Part shown: piece after piece, positions 1-6,704 of the stretch | How the letters are laid out: every line of letters begins with the position of its first letter | Numbering within the stretch: the stretch's first letter is position 1 | Assembly: GCA_937892105.1 (NCBI GenBank) | Contig: CALAUZ010000333.1 | Coordinates: 1 to 21,632 of the forward strand | Length of the DNA: 21,632 nt | Source: an uncultured Fretibacterium sp. | GTDB lineage: Bacteria; Synergistota; Synergistia; Synergistales; Aminobacteriaceae | Direction of reading: 5' to 3' | Translations under genes and position numbers: made by a program | The notes under the pieces: generated by a model | What the model saw: only the letters and a program-made list of their open reading frames with translations | Database searches by the model: none | What the model was told of the DNA's origin: nothing

Positions 1-10
1 GCCTCTATTA

Positions 11-586
11 TTAGTTATATATTGCTTCTGCCTGGTCTGGGGTCGCTGTCCTGCCTGTTCCGATTGCCCATACTGGCTCGTAGGCATAGATTATCTTCTT
101 CACTTCCGATGGCGTAAGTCCCTCTATCGCACTCTTTATCTGGCGTTCCATCACTGTGAACGTGTTTCCGCTTTCACGCTCCTCTAACGTCTCACCATAG
201 CAGAATACTGGTGTCATTCCTGCGTCCAGCACAGCTTTTACCTTCTTGGCGATAAGTTCATCACTCTCTCCGAAGATGTGCCGGCGTTCACTATGCCCGA
301 TGATGATGTGCGTTACTCCGTATTCTGAAAGCATGGGGATTGAGATTTCCCCCGTGAATGCTCCCTTTGCCTCGCAGTAGACGTTCTGCGCTCCGAAGAC
401 TATCCCGCACTTCTTCGCTCCCTGCGATAACGGCCATAATGACGTGAATGGCGCAAATATTCCCACTTCAAGGTCATCTGCCTTAACTGCTTCATATGCC
501 GTTGGAAAGTCCTTGAAAAACGCTTCCGTCTCGGAGTACGTGTTGTTCATCTTCCAGTTGCCATATAGATATATCTTCTTGCCCAT
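11..586 (-). CDS. tpiA: Triosephosphate isomerase, C-terminally truncated
   Basis: Interconverts dihydroxyacetone phosphate and glyceraldehyde 3-phosphate in cytoplasmic glycolysis. Visible active-site elements are the YGNWKMN segment (K12), GHSERR with H98, and AYEPVWAIGTG with catalytic E170 and the phosphate loop. The reading frame ends at residue 191 in three consecutive stops (TAA TAA TAG), whereas the family is normally about 250 residues. The missing part would include the last barrel strands and the GGS-type phosphate-binding loop. Skipping one base just before the stops gives IYTNNRG, which lines up with the usual helix after QAEAI (Y-x-x-I-R-G), so a one-base frameshift is likely. 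Ribosome site AGGAGG lies 8 bases before the ATG and overlaps the pgk stop; the pgk-tpiA gap is 12 bases. Identity is certain. Whether the truncation is real cannot be judged this close to the edge. Confidence 0.93.
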   Translation of the reverse strand: MGKKIYLYGNWKMNNTYSETEAFFKDFPTAYEAVKADDLEVGIFAPFTSLWPLSQGAKKCGIVFGAQNVYCEAKGAFTGEISIPMLSEYGVTHIIIGHSERRHIFGESDELIAKKVKAVLDAGMTPVFCYGETLEERESGNTFTVMERQIKSAIEGLTPSEVKKIIYAYEPVWAIGTGRTATPDQAEAIYN

Positions 587-598
587 GCTAATTGCCTC

Positions 599-1789
599 CT
601 ATATCCTGAACGGTTCCATTCCTGGAAGTTTCTTGCCCTCGCAGTATTCCAGGCTCGCTCCGCCTCCCGTTGATACGTGCGATACCTTGTCCGCTACCTT
701 GAACTGCCGGACAGCTGAGGCCGTGTCGCCGCCTCCGATTACAGTTACAGTACCATGCTTCTGCGTCATATCCGCTACTGCCTCCGCAAGTGCTTTCGTT
801 CCTGCCGCGAATTTTGCGTCCTCAAATACTCCCATTGGCCCGTTCCAGAGTATCGACTTTGCACCTTCAAGCGCAGATACAAAATTCTTCACCGTCTCTG
901 GCCCGATGTCTAATCCCATCTTGTCAGCAGGCATGGCTTCACTGCTCACCGTCTCTGTGTCCGACGCGTCCATTCCTGAAGCTACTACGCTGTCAACTGG
1001 AAGCAGGATTTTTACTCCCTTGTCGGCCGCCTTCTTCAGGGTATCCTTTGCGAAGTCGAGGCGTTCTGCATCGCACAACGATTTGCCGATTTCTTTGCCC
1101 TGCGCCTTCAAGAATGTATAGGCCATTCCGCCGCCGATAAGGATTGTTGTCGCCTTGTCCAGAAGATTGCCTACTATGTCGATTTTGTCAGACACTTTCG
1201 CTCCTCCAAGTATCAGAACATACGGTTTTGCCGGGTTCTCACTCACTGCGCCTAACATGTCGCCCTCTCGCATTAAAAGGTCGCCAGCAAATGCCGCCTT
1301 CACAAACGGAATTACACCGCTTGTTGAACAGTCTGCTCGGTGTGAGGCACTGAATGCGTCCATCACAAATACATCGAATGGTGCCGCCATCTTCTTGCTG
1401 AAATCGGGGTCATTCTTCTGTTCTTCGGGGTGATAGCGGGAGTTCTCAAGCATTACTACCTCGCCGGGCTTCAACGCTTCTACTGCCGCCGATACCTTGT
1501 CGCCTACACAGTCATCGACAAATACTACCTTCAGTCCGTATGCCTTCTCTACATCGGGCACTATCTGGGAGAGCGAGTATGCAGGGTCTGCCTTGCCTTT
1601 GGGCCGCCCAAAATGAGACACTAACGCTACCTTTGCTCCCGCTTCAAGCAATTTCTTCAGCGTGCTTGTGTGCGCCACTATACGGGCATTGTCCGTTACC
1701 TTTCCGTTCTTGTAGGGGACGTTGAAATCAACGCGCATTAGTACCTTTTTTCCTGCTACGTCCGCAGGGGTGAAAGTTCTCAGCTTCAT
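599..1789 (-). CDS. pgk: Phosphoglycerate kinase
   Basis: Transfers phosphate from 1,3-bisphosphoglycerate to ADP, the first ATP-forming step of lower glycolysis, in the cytoplasm. The 396 residues match the normal bacterial length. Family signatures are present in order: RVDFNVP near the N terminus, SHFGRPKG around residue 60, DAFSASHRADCST around 145, GGAKVSDKI around 195, GPMGVFE around 315, and the nucleotide-binding GGGDTASAV followed by STGGGASLE near the C terminus. The ATG is preceded by GGAGG about 10 bases upstream. tpiA follows with its ribosome site overlapping the pgk stop, so the two are surely co-transcribed. About 110 bases separate pgk from whiA. That AT-rich gap includes a run of nine A on the coding strand but no promoter I would defend. 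Confidence 0.98.
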   Translation of the reverse strand: MKLRTFTPADVAGKKVLMRVDFNVPYKNGKVTDNARIVAHTSTLKKLLEAGAKVALVSHFGRPKGKADPAYSLSQIVPDVEKAYGLKVVFVDDCVGDKVSAAVEALKPGEVVMLENSRYHPEEQKNDPDFSKKMAAPFDVFVMDAFSASHRADCSTSGVIPFVKAAFAGDLLMREGDMLGAVSENPAKPYVLILGGAKVSDKIDIVGNLLDKATTILIGGGMAYTFLKAQGKEIGKSLCDAERLDFAKDTLKKAADKGVKILLPVDSVVASGMDASDTETVSSEAMPADKMGLDIGPETVKNFVSALEGAKSILWNGPMGVFEDAKFAAGTKALAEAVADMTQKHGTVTVIGGGDTASAVRQFKVADKVSHVSTGGGASLEYCEGKKLPGMEPFRI

Positions 1790-1900
1790 CAGTCAATTTC
1801 CTCCGTATGAATTTTTTTGTGTATCGGGGTTTTGTTTTTTTTTACACAGGGATATTTTACAGCAAAATCTTATTGGGCGTATACTGAAATGATAAATCCT

Positions 1901-2758
1901 CTATTCATGCTGGTTTTCTAGCAGACACTCTATCTTCTTCCAGCGATATTTTACCGTACTCTTGCTCACAGGCGGTGATAGCCTGTTCCCTATCTCCTCT
2001 AATGACGCTTCGGGATTTAGCTTTCTTGCCATCACTACTTCCCGCAACTTTTCAGGCAATTCATCTAGTTTCCCCGATGACATTATCCTTTCAGACAACA
2101 CCATCTGTTCACGCGCAGCCTTCACTGAACGTGCTATGTTCGCAGTATCATAGTTACTCGCTAGATTTGCCCTGTTCCGCGCTGAACGTATCAATGTCAT
2201 GCCTTCAAAATCCAACGCTCCAGATGTCATTCCAGCCTTGCACAGAAACGTCGTTATGTCCTCATGGTTCCGCAACGTAAATTCGCTCCGATGAACGCTC
2301 CATGATAATCCTGTACGGCCAAGAATATTTCGCGTTATTCGGGAGGTCTCTGCGTCTGAGACTATCATTGTGAGGTAGTAGCCGGACTTTGGGAAATATA
2401 ACCCTCCAGTACTGCCCCATAATCCCTTCAGCCATGACCACATCGTTCCCTTTCCCGTTGGAACTTTCAGGATTTCAGACGGAAGCAGGAATTTTACCGA
2501 CGATTTGTGGTTTGGACGCGTCATCATTGATATTCCAGGCGTGAAACTTCCAGCATATGACGTTAATGGCCATAATCGCACTTTTCCCGGCCCTGTCAGA
2601 CGACGTGCTGCGTGAAGCCTGTTTGTAGTGAACGTTCCGTGACGGTTCCGCATTCCCATTAACAGTCCGGAGACTTCTGCATCAGCGTTCCGGCGGGATT
2701 TCACAGGGGACATAAGCCATTCATTCCATAGTCGGGACAGCCATATATCTTTATCCAT
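1901..2758 (-). CDS. whiA: DNA-binding regulator WhiA
   Basis: WhiA proteins bind DNA and affect cell division, sporulation or metabolism in Gram-positive and related bacteria. They combine a degenerate LAGLIDADG-endonuclease-like fold with a C-terminal helix-turn-helix. The C-terminal part is diagnostic: NYDTANIARSVKAA at about 202-215, LPEKLREVVMARKLNPEASL at about 234-253, then SPPVSKSTVKYRWKKI at about 261-276. The N-terminal 190 residues are more divergent but include the GLLMGMRNRHGTF region typical of WhiA. At 285 residues it is slightly short for the family. A GGAG lies 12 bases before the ATG. whiA next to pgk-tpiA is a common arrangement. Here the usual upstream rapZ and yvcK/gluP partners are replaced by a flagellar gene run 44 bases away, so whiA may be read from that transcript. 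Confidence 0.93.
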   Translation of the reverse strand: MDKDIWLSRLWNEWLMSPVKSRRNADAEVSGLLMGMRNRHGTFTTNRLHAARRLTGPGKVRLWPLTSYAGSFTPGISMMTRPNHKSSVKFLLPSEILKVPTGKGTMWSWLKGLWGSTGGLYFPKSGYYLTMIVSDAETSRITRNILGRTGLSWSVHRSEFTLRNHEDITTFLCKAGMTSGALDFEGMTLIRSARNRANLASNYDTANIARSVKAAREQMVLSERIMSSGKLDELPEKLREVVMARKLNPEASLEEIGNRLSPPVSKSTVKYRWKKIECLLENQHE

Positions 2759-2802
2759 ACAAAATTATCACTCCATTATTGAAGTGCTTTTATCCTGCCT
2801 CA

Positions 2803-3159
2803 TTACGCTATGAAACTAACACGCTTCTTGTTCCTTATATTCTCCCTCATTATCGGCGCATTATCACTGGCTTCATGCTCTGACTTCTCCGCTTCAGTGT
2901 GGACAAACGTATCACTCCCGCTTTGACCGCCATTTCCGCCATTACCGTTGCCCTCGCGTTCATCGTTCTCCGTCTTGCGGTGTACCCTCTGCATTTCCGA
3001 TAACGCTTCACTCGCCTGCACCCTCTGCACCGTACGTATCCCTTCCCGCACTATCTCCTGCGACTGCCCGGTATCCTGTGCCGCCGCTAGGGCATTGGGA
3101 GCGTGATGGGTCATTGCTTCAACGTTGATGTTCGACATTATCATGCTTACAGGCTGCAT
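2803..3159 (-). CDS. Small unknown protein following FapA
   Basis: A 118-residue, hydrophilic, highly charged protein that I do not recognise. It has no signal peptide or membrane segment. Residues about 1-60 are Gln/Ala/Val-rich and probably helical. A Gly/Asn-rich stretch (GNGNGGNGG) around residues 71-79 leads to an acidic then basic tail (RENIRNKKRVSF). It starts two bases after the fapA stop, and its ribosome site (AGGGGGATAAG) lies inside the end of fapA, so it is almost certainly translated with fapA. Small proteins beginning MQPV... occur in similar positions near flagellar genes of Firmicutes-like bacteria as far as I recall, but I cannot verify homology. A role linked to flagellar or surface assembly is only a guess from position. 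Confidence 0.75.
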   Translation of the reverse strand: MQPVSMIMSNINVEAMTHHAPNALAAAQDTGQSQEIVREGIRTVQRVQASEALSEMQRVHRKTENDEREGNGNGGNGGQSGSDTFVHTEAEKSEHEASDNAPIMRENIRNKKRVSFIA

Positions 3160-3161
3160 TC

Positions 3162-4778
3162 TTATCCCCCTATCTTGCCCGCCATGTAGTCATACGGCAC
3201 AAGCACTACCGCTCGCTTCTCATCGTCCGCTATGAACGCTGTGTACTTGCATATCTCGTGGACAATGTATGTAAGTCCTCGAACCGTTATTACCGTTCCT
3301 GGATAACAGATATCCTTCACCCGAACTATTCCCTTGTCCCGGACTAACGCTATCTGTTCCTCCAGGTCATTCAGCTCCTTCTGCATACTCTCACGTGCCG
3401 CTTGCAGCTGGAATTTCATCTTCGTCAAATCCATCATCATTGCACGCTTTTTATCATCTAGCTGTCCGGCCGCTTCAAGTTTCTTCAGAAGGTTCATGTT
3501 CGGTTCAAGGCGTTCAAGATTGTCCTCGCAACGCTTTATTTCACTGTTGAATATCTTGCGCTTCTCTAACTGTTCCGGCGGCAACCCTACTATAACATCT
3601 GTACGCGTTCCCATTTCACTCCCAAGAATGTTGCACGATACCTCCAATCCTGCCTCAATACGCCCTCCTGCTATCTGCGAATGCCTGCCGCTTCCCAACG
3701 CTACTACTGCCCTCTGTGCGTAAAGATGGCTGTGTAATATTGCGTTCTTCACGAGTATGCTTCCGCCGCTGCGTATCGTTGCCTGGTCTCCGAAACTCAG
3801 CGATATGTCGCCGTTGGCACGAACCGTTCCGCGTCCCATTCCCCGAACTCCGCCCTGTATCACTATTACACCCTGACTGTCGATGTCTGCTCCTTCAACG
3901 GGGCCGTTGATGGTGATGTTCCCCTGCGCTACTACGTGAAAGCCATCGCGTACTGCTCCAGTGATTTTGACTGCTCCAGTGAAGTCTATGCTTCCGATAC
4001 CAAAGTCGATATCACGATGAATGTCCAGTTCAGGCAATACTACCAGCCTTCCACGCTCATTCTTAAGCTGGCCTTCCGCAGTCGCAACGAGCAGCAATGG
4101 GTTCATTTCATCGCGCTTCAATCCATCGCCGAAAGAGAAATCAATGTTCCTGACGGGTGCAGCTTTTGCCACAGCTCCGGTAACATCAACACCGTTCTTG
4201 CCATTCTTCAAAGGGTGCTTAATGGCTATTTCCTGGCCAGGGTGTACAGTTACGATAGTGCTTCTGCTCCAAAAGTCTATCTTCTCGTCGTCCCTGACAT
4301 CAAACGGTTTATCAGGGTCTTTTATCAGCTCAATCTCTGCATTCGTCCCCTCAATGGGCGGTATTCCGCTTGCTACGATTACGGGTTCATTCGCAAGACG
4401 GCGTGCCAATAATGACTGTATCGCAGTATCATCTATCCCTATCTTGACGTTATGTGCATCGAGAGACCTTTTCACTTCCTCAACAGTCGGCCAGGGCTTC
4501 GTAAAGAATGGAGGGTCTATTGCTGCTGATGCATTCATTTTATCCTTGTCCAAAGTTATGAGTATTCTTGCGTCCTTTTCGAGGGTTGAACTTCTCCCGC
4601 AGACTTTGCAGGTTTCACCGTCCTTTACGAACTTCCGTAATGCCTTGAAGTCGTAACGGATTATGCCCCATTCCTTCAGGAACGCGTAAACATCATTCTC
4701 CTTGAAATCCTTAGCGTATGTGGAAAGGTATATTCCGTCGTCTCTGGCCTCAAGGTAAAATTTATCCTTCTCGAACAC
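3162..4778 (-). CDS. fapA: FapA/DUF342 family protein (flagellar assembly protein A-like)
   Basis: A 538-residue DUF342 protein. The family has an N-terminal domain, a central right-handed beta-helix of short Gly/Val/Ile repeats, and a C-terminal coiled coil. Here the beta-helix is evident at about residues 200-385 (for example GAVKITGAVRDGFHVVAQG and IVIQGGVRGMGRG). The coiled coil, rich in E/K/L, spans about 405-485. FapA-like proteins have been tied to flagellar placement or polar assembly in some species; the exact activity is unclear. A CxxC pair (C57, C60) in the N-terminal domain is an unusual extra. Translation starts at GTG (4778-4776) with a strong GGAGGTGA 6 bases upstream. It lies 16 bases after the sigma-factor gene, at the position where Bacillus has swrB. 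Confidence 0.9.
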   Translation of the reverse strand: MFEKDKFYLEARDDGIYLSTYAKDFKENDVYAFLKEWGIIRYDFKALRKFVKDGETCKVCGRSSTLEKDARILITLDKDKMNASAAIDPPFFTKPWPTVEEVKRSLDAHNVKIGIDDTAIQSLLARRLANEPVIVASGIPPIEGTNAEIELIKDPDKPFDVRDDEKIDFWSRSTIVTVHPGQEIAIKHPLKNGKNGVDVTGAVAKAAPVRNIDFSFGDGLKRDEMNPLLLVATAEGQLKNERGRLVVLPELDIHRDIDFGIGSIDFTGAVKITGAVRDGFHVVAQGNITINGPVEGADIDSQGVIVIQGGVRGMGRGTVRANGDISLSFGDQATIRSGGSILVKNAILHSHLYAQRAVVALGSGRHSQIAGGRIEAGLEVSCNILGSEMGTRTDVIVGLPPEQLEKRKIFNSEIKRCEDNLERLEPNMNLLKKLEAAGQLDDKKRAMMMDLTKMKFQLQAARESMQKELNDLEEQIALVRDKGIVRVKDICYPGTVITVRGLTYIVHEICKYTAFIADDEKRAVVLVPYDYMAGKIGG

Positions 4779-4794
4779 TCCCCCTCACCTCCCT

Positions 4795-5550
4795 TCATAT
4801 TTCGTTCATCTTCGCCCGCAATATCGTCCTCAACATCGCTAAGCCCTTTCCATGTATCTGTGATACACGGCTTTCCGATACTCCCATAACACGCCCTATT
4901 TCCTTCAGTGTCAATCCATCATAGTAATACAGGCTCAACATCTGGCGTTCACGTTCAGGAAGTTCCTGCAATGCCTCCCTCAACTGCTGGCGTTCACTCT
5001 CATCGTCCAGCCTGTCAGAAGCCGTCTCCCTGTCATCAGCAAGCGTCGCCTCAACTGATACACCGCCGTCATCAAGCTGCGTAGTTTCGTCAAGCGATGT
5101 TATGTAGCCGCGCGAAGCCAAATCCTGTATCTCATAATACTCGTCTACTGTAACTCCCATTTCCTGCATTATGAGGTCGTCGTCCATTTCGCCTTTATCC
5201 CGCAATACCTTCTCCATTGCACGGTTAAACTTCTGGACTTTCTCCCTGCCGGTACGCGAAAACCAGTCGCACTTCCTCAATTCATCGAGTATCGCTCCTC
5301 GTATTCGCGGTATAGCATACGTCTGGAACACAAATCCCTTCGCAGGGTCAAACTTATCCACAGCGTCCATCAGACCAAACACTCCGAACGACAATATATC
5401 CTCATAGTCCAATCCTTGAGGCGGAGTTACTGCCATTCTTCCGACTACATACTTTATCAGCGGCAGGTATCGCAGTATCAGTTCATCGCGGCTCTTACCC
5501 GTCTGGCTGTATTCCTGCCACAATCTAGCCTCATCTGCGGCTGTCGTCAT
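4795..5550 (-). CDS. fliA: RNA polymerase sigma factor, FliA/SigD/WhiG type
   Basis: Directs RNA polymerase to late flagellar, motility and chemotaxis promoters (sigma-28 class) in most motile relatives. The 251 residues include sigma region 2 at about 21-95 (LPLIKYVVGRMA, YEDILSFGVFGLMDAVDKFD, FQTYAIPRIRGAILDELR) with the family hallmark DWFSR at about 95-99. Region 3 follows at about 105-165. Region 4 with its helix-turn-helix is at about 190-245 (LPERERQMLSLYYYDGLTLKEIG, then VSESRVSQIHGKGL). The ATG has AGGGGTG 5 bases upstream, overlapping the cheD stop. The neighbouring flagellar and chemotaxis genes favour a motility sigma over a sporulation WhiG. No flgM anti-sigma gene is in the window, so its control is not visible. 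Confidence 0.95.
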   Translation of the reverse strand: MTTAADEARLWQEYSQTGKSRDELILRYLPLIKYVVGRMAVTPPQGLDYEDILSFGVFGLMDAVDKFDPAKGFVFQTYAIPRIRGAILDELRKCDWFSRTGREKVQKFNRAMEKVLRDKGEMDDDLIMQEMGVTVDEYYEIQDLASRGYITSLDETTQLDDGGVSVEATLADDRETASDRLDDESERQQLREALQELPERERQMLSLYYYDGLTLKEIGRVMGVSESRVSQIHGKGLAMLRTILRAKMNEI

Positions 5551-5560
5551 GTCTTCACCC

Positions 5561-6052
5561 CTATATTTCGCTTACTCCTTTTCCCAGCGTCTTTACCTTC
5601 AGCATCCAGTTGCTCGTCGAAAATTCTATCGTCCTTCCCTTATTGCCTCCTGTATCTGACGATATCAACGCTATTCCCATTCGTGCAAGACGCTTTTTGG
5701 TCTCACTGACATTCTTAGCCCCTACCGTCAGAAATTCCGCACTCGCTCCAGGCAGCGAGAACATCTGCGCTCCTCCGGCTATTTTCGCCTTTATTCGCGG
5801 ACGTGTCGCACCCCTCCTCAACATTTCCTCGATTATCGCCGGCACTGCCGTATCCGCAAACTTCCCTACTTTCTCGGAGGCGTGAAGACCCCTGCTGTCG
5901 GGCAGCATTATGTGGGCCATTCCGGCTATTTTCGCGAAACTGTCATACACCACAAGCCCTATGCATGAGCCTAATCCCAGCGTTATCAGCTTCACCGGCG
6001 CGGGAACTACCATAAGGTCAGCCATTCCCAATACTATGCTGTTTTCTGCCAT
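5561..6052 (-). CDS. cheD: Chemotaxis protein CheD (receptor glutamine deamidase)
   Basis: CheD deamidates specific glutamines on chemoreceptors and binds CheC to stimulate its CheY-P phosphatase activity. The catalytic set is conserved with exact family spacing: Thr and Cys in ITLGLGSC (T24, C30) and His in GMAHIMLP (H47), numbering from the ATG. Length is about 163 residues, normal for the family. Start choice: the frame allows GTG at 6055 or ATG at 6052. The ATG overlaps the cheC stop as ATGTGATG and has AGGTGA about 4 bases upstream. The GTG would have almost no spacing, so I prefer the ATG. Adjacent cheC fits the known CheC-CheD complex and predicts balanced production by coupled translation. 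Confidence 0.96.
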   Translation of the reverse strand: MAENSIVLGMADLMVVPAPVKLITLGLGSCIGLVVYDSFAKIAGMAHIMLPDSRGLHASEKVGKFADTAVPAIIEEMLRRGATRPRIKAKIAGGAQMFSLPGASAEFLTVGAKNVSETKKRLARMGIALISSDTGGNKGRTIEFSTSNWMLKVKTLGKGVSEI

Positions 6053-6690
6053 CACATCACCTTCAGCTTTCTCAGCAGCAATTCCAGGCTGTCAGGGTCT
6101 GGTATCAGGATTATGTGCCCAGAAATTCTGCGGCCGTCCTCCAATCCCTCGACCTTCAATTCCGTGTTCACTAACAGCGCGGTCTCTCCCATCTGGCCAT
6201 ATATCGACGCTACTACATCTAGTACTGCGCTTAACATATCATGAGCTACTCCGGGCACGCTTATATGATGATGGGTTCCAAGCAGAACGTTTATTGCGTT
6301 CAGAAATGAGCTTAGCACTATATTCCCGACTTCCGTCAACGCACTGTCCGTCATATCCTGCGGCACTTCTCCGGCGGGAATGAACGTTCCGAACTGTTGT
6401 TTGAGCAGAAGTTCTACCATCAATTGTGCGTCCTCTTCTGGCTGTATGAATATCAGGCTGCACTGGAAACCTCCAGTTGAACGCACAAAAACTGCTCCCA
6501 CTATCTGCATTGGGTCGCCGTAATGGCCGCCTAGTTCGTATATCGACACAAGCTCCGTAGTGGGTACGTCCATATGTATCATTCGGGACAATAATCCGCT
6601 TAATGCTGTTGCAGCGTTTCCGGTTCCGATGTTGCCGACCTCACGTATTGCATCTAACTGTCTATCATTGAATGATGCCGCGTCAGACAT
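6052..6690 (-). CDS. cheC: CheY-P phosphatase CheC
   Basis: CheC dephosphorylates CheY-P and, together with CheD, forms an adaptation loop in Bacillus- and Thermotoga-type chemotaxis. Both halves of the pseudo-symmetric CheC/FliY/CheX fold carry the phosphatase motif E-x2-N: REVGNIGTGNA (E17, N20) and TEVGNIVLSSFLNA (E120, N123). The protein is therefore a two-site CheC and not a one-site CheX. It lacks the C-terminal SpoA domain that would mark FliY. Length is 212 residues. AAGGAG lies about 9 bases before the ATG and overlaps the cheA stop; the gap to cheA is 14 bases. The stop overlaps the cheD start. Confidence 0.97.
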   Translation of the reverse strand: MSDAASFNDRQLDAIREVGNIGTGNAATALSGLLSRMIHMDVPTTELVSIYELGGHYGDPMQIVGAVFVRSTGGFQCSLIFIQPEEDAQLMVELLLKQQFGTFIPAGEVPQDMTDSALTEVGNIVLSSFLNAINVLLGTHHHISVPGVAHDMLSAVLDVVASIYGQMGETALLVNTELKVEGLEDGRRISGHIILIPDPDSLELLLRKLKVM

Positions 6691-6704
6691 GGATTATTAC
6701 TCCT

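Noticed and set aside
444..1121. A 225-codon plus-strand frame across tpiA and pgk
   Set aside because: It spans two certain genes on the other strand and the 12-base gap between them, and no family is recognisable in it.
1790..1900. Terminator or promoter between whiA and pgk
   Set aside because: Only a 5-bp GTGTA/TACAC pair with a long A-rich loop and no convincing -35/-10 pair is visible. Too weak to annotate.
4021..4656. A 211-codon plus-strand frame inside fapA
   Set aside because: It is Ser-rich with no domain and no ribosome site, and is antisense to clear DUF342 beta-helix coding sequence.
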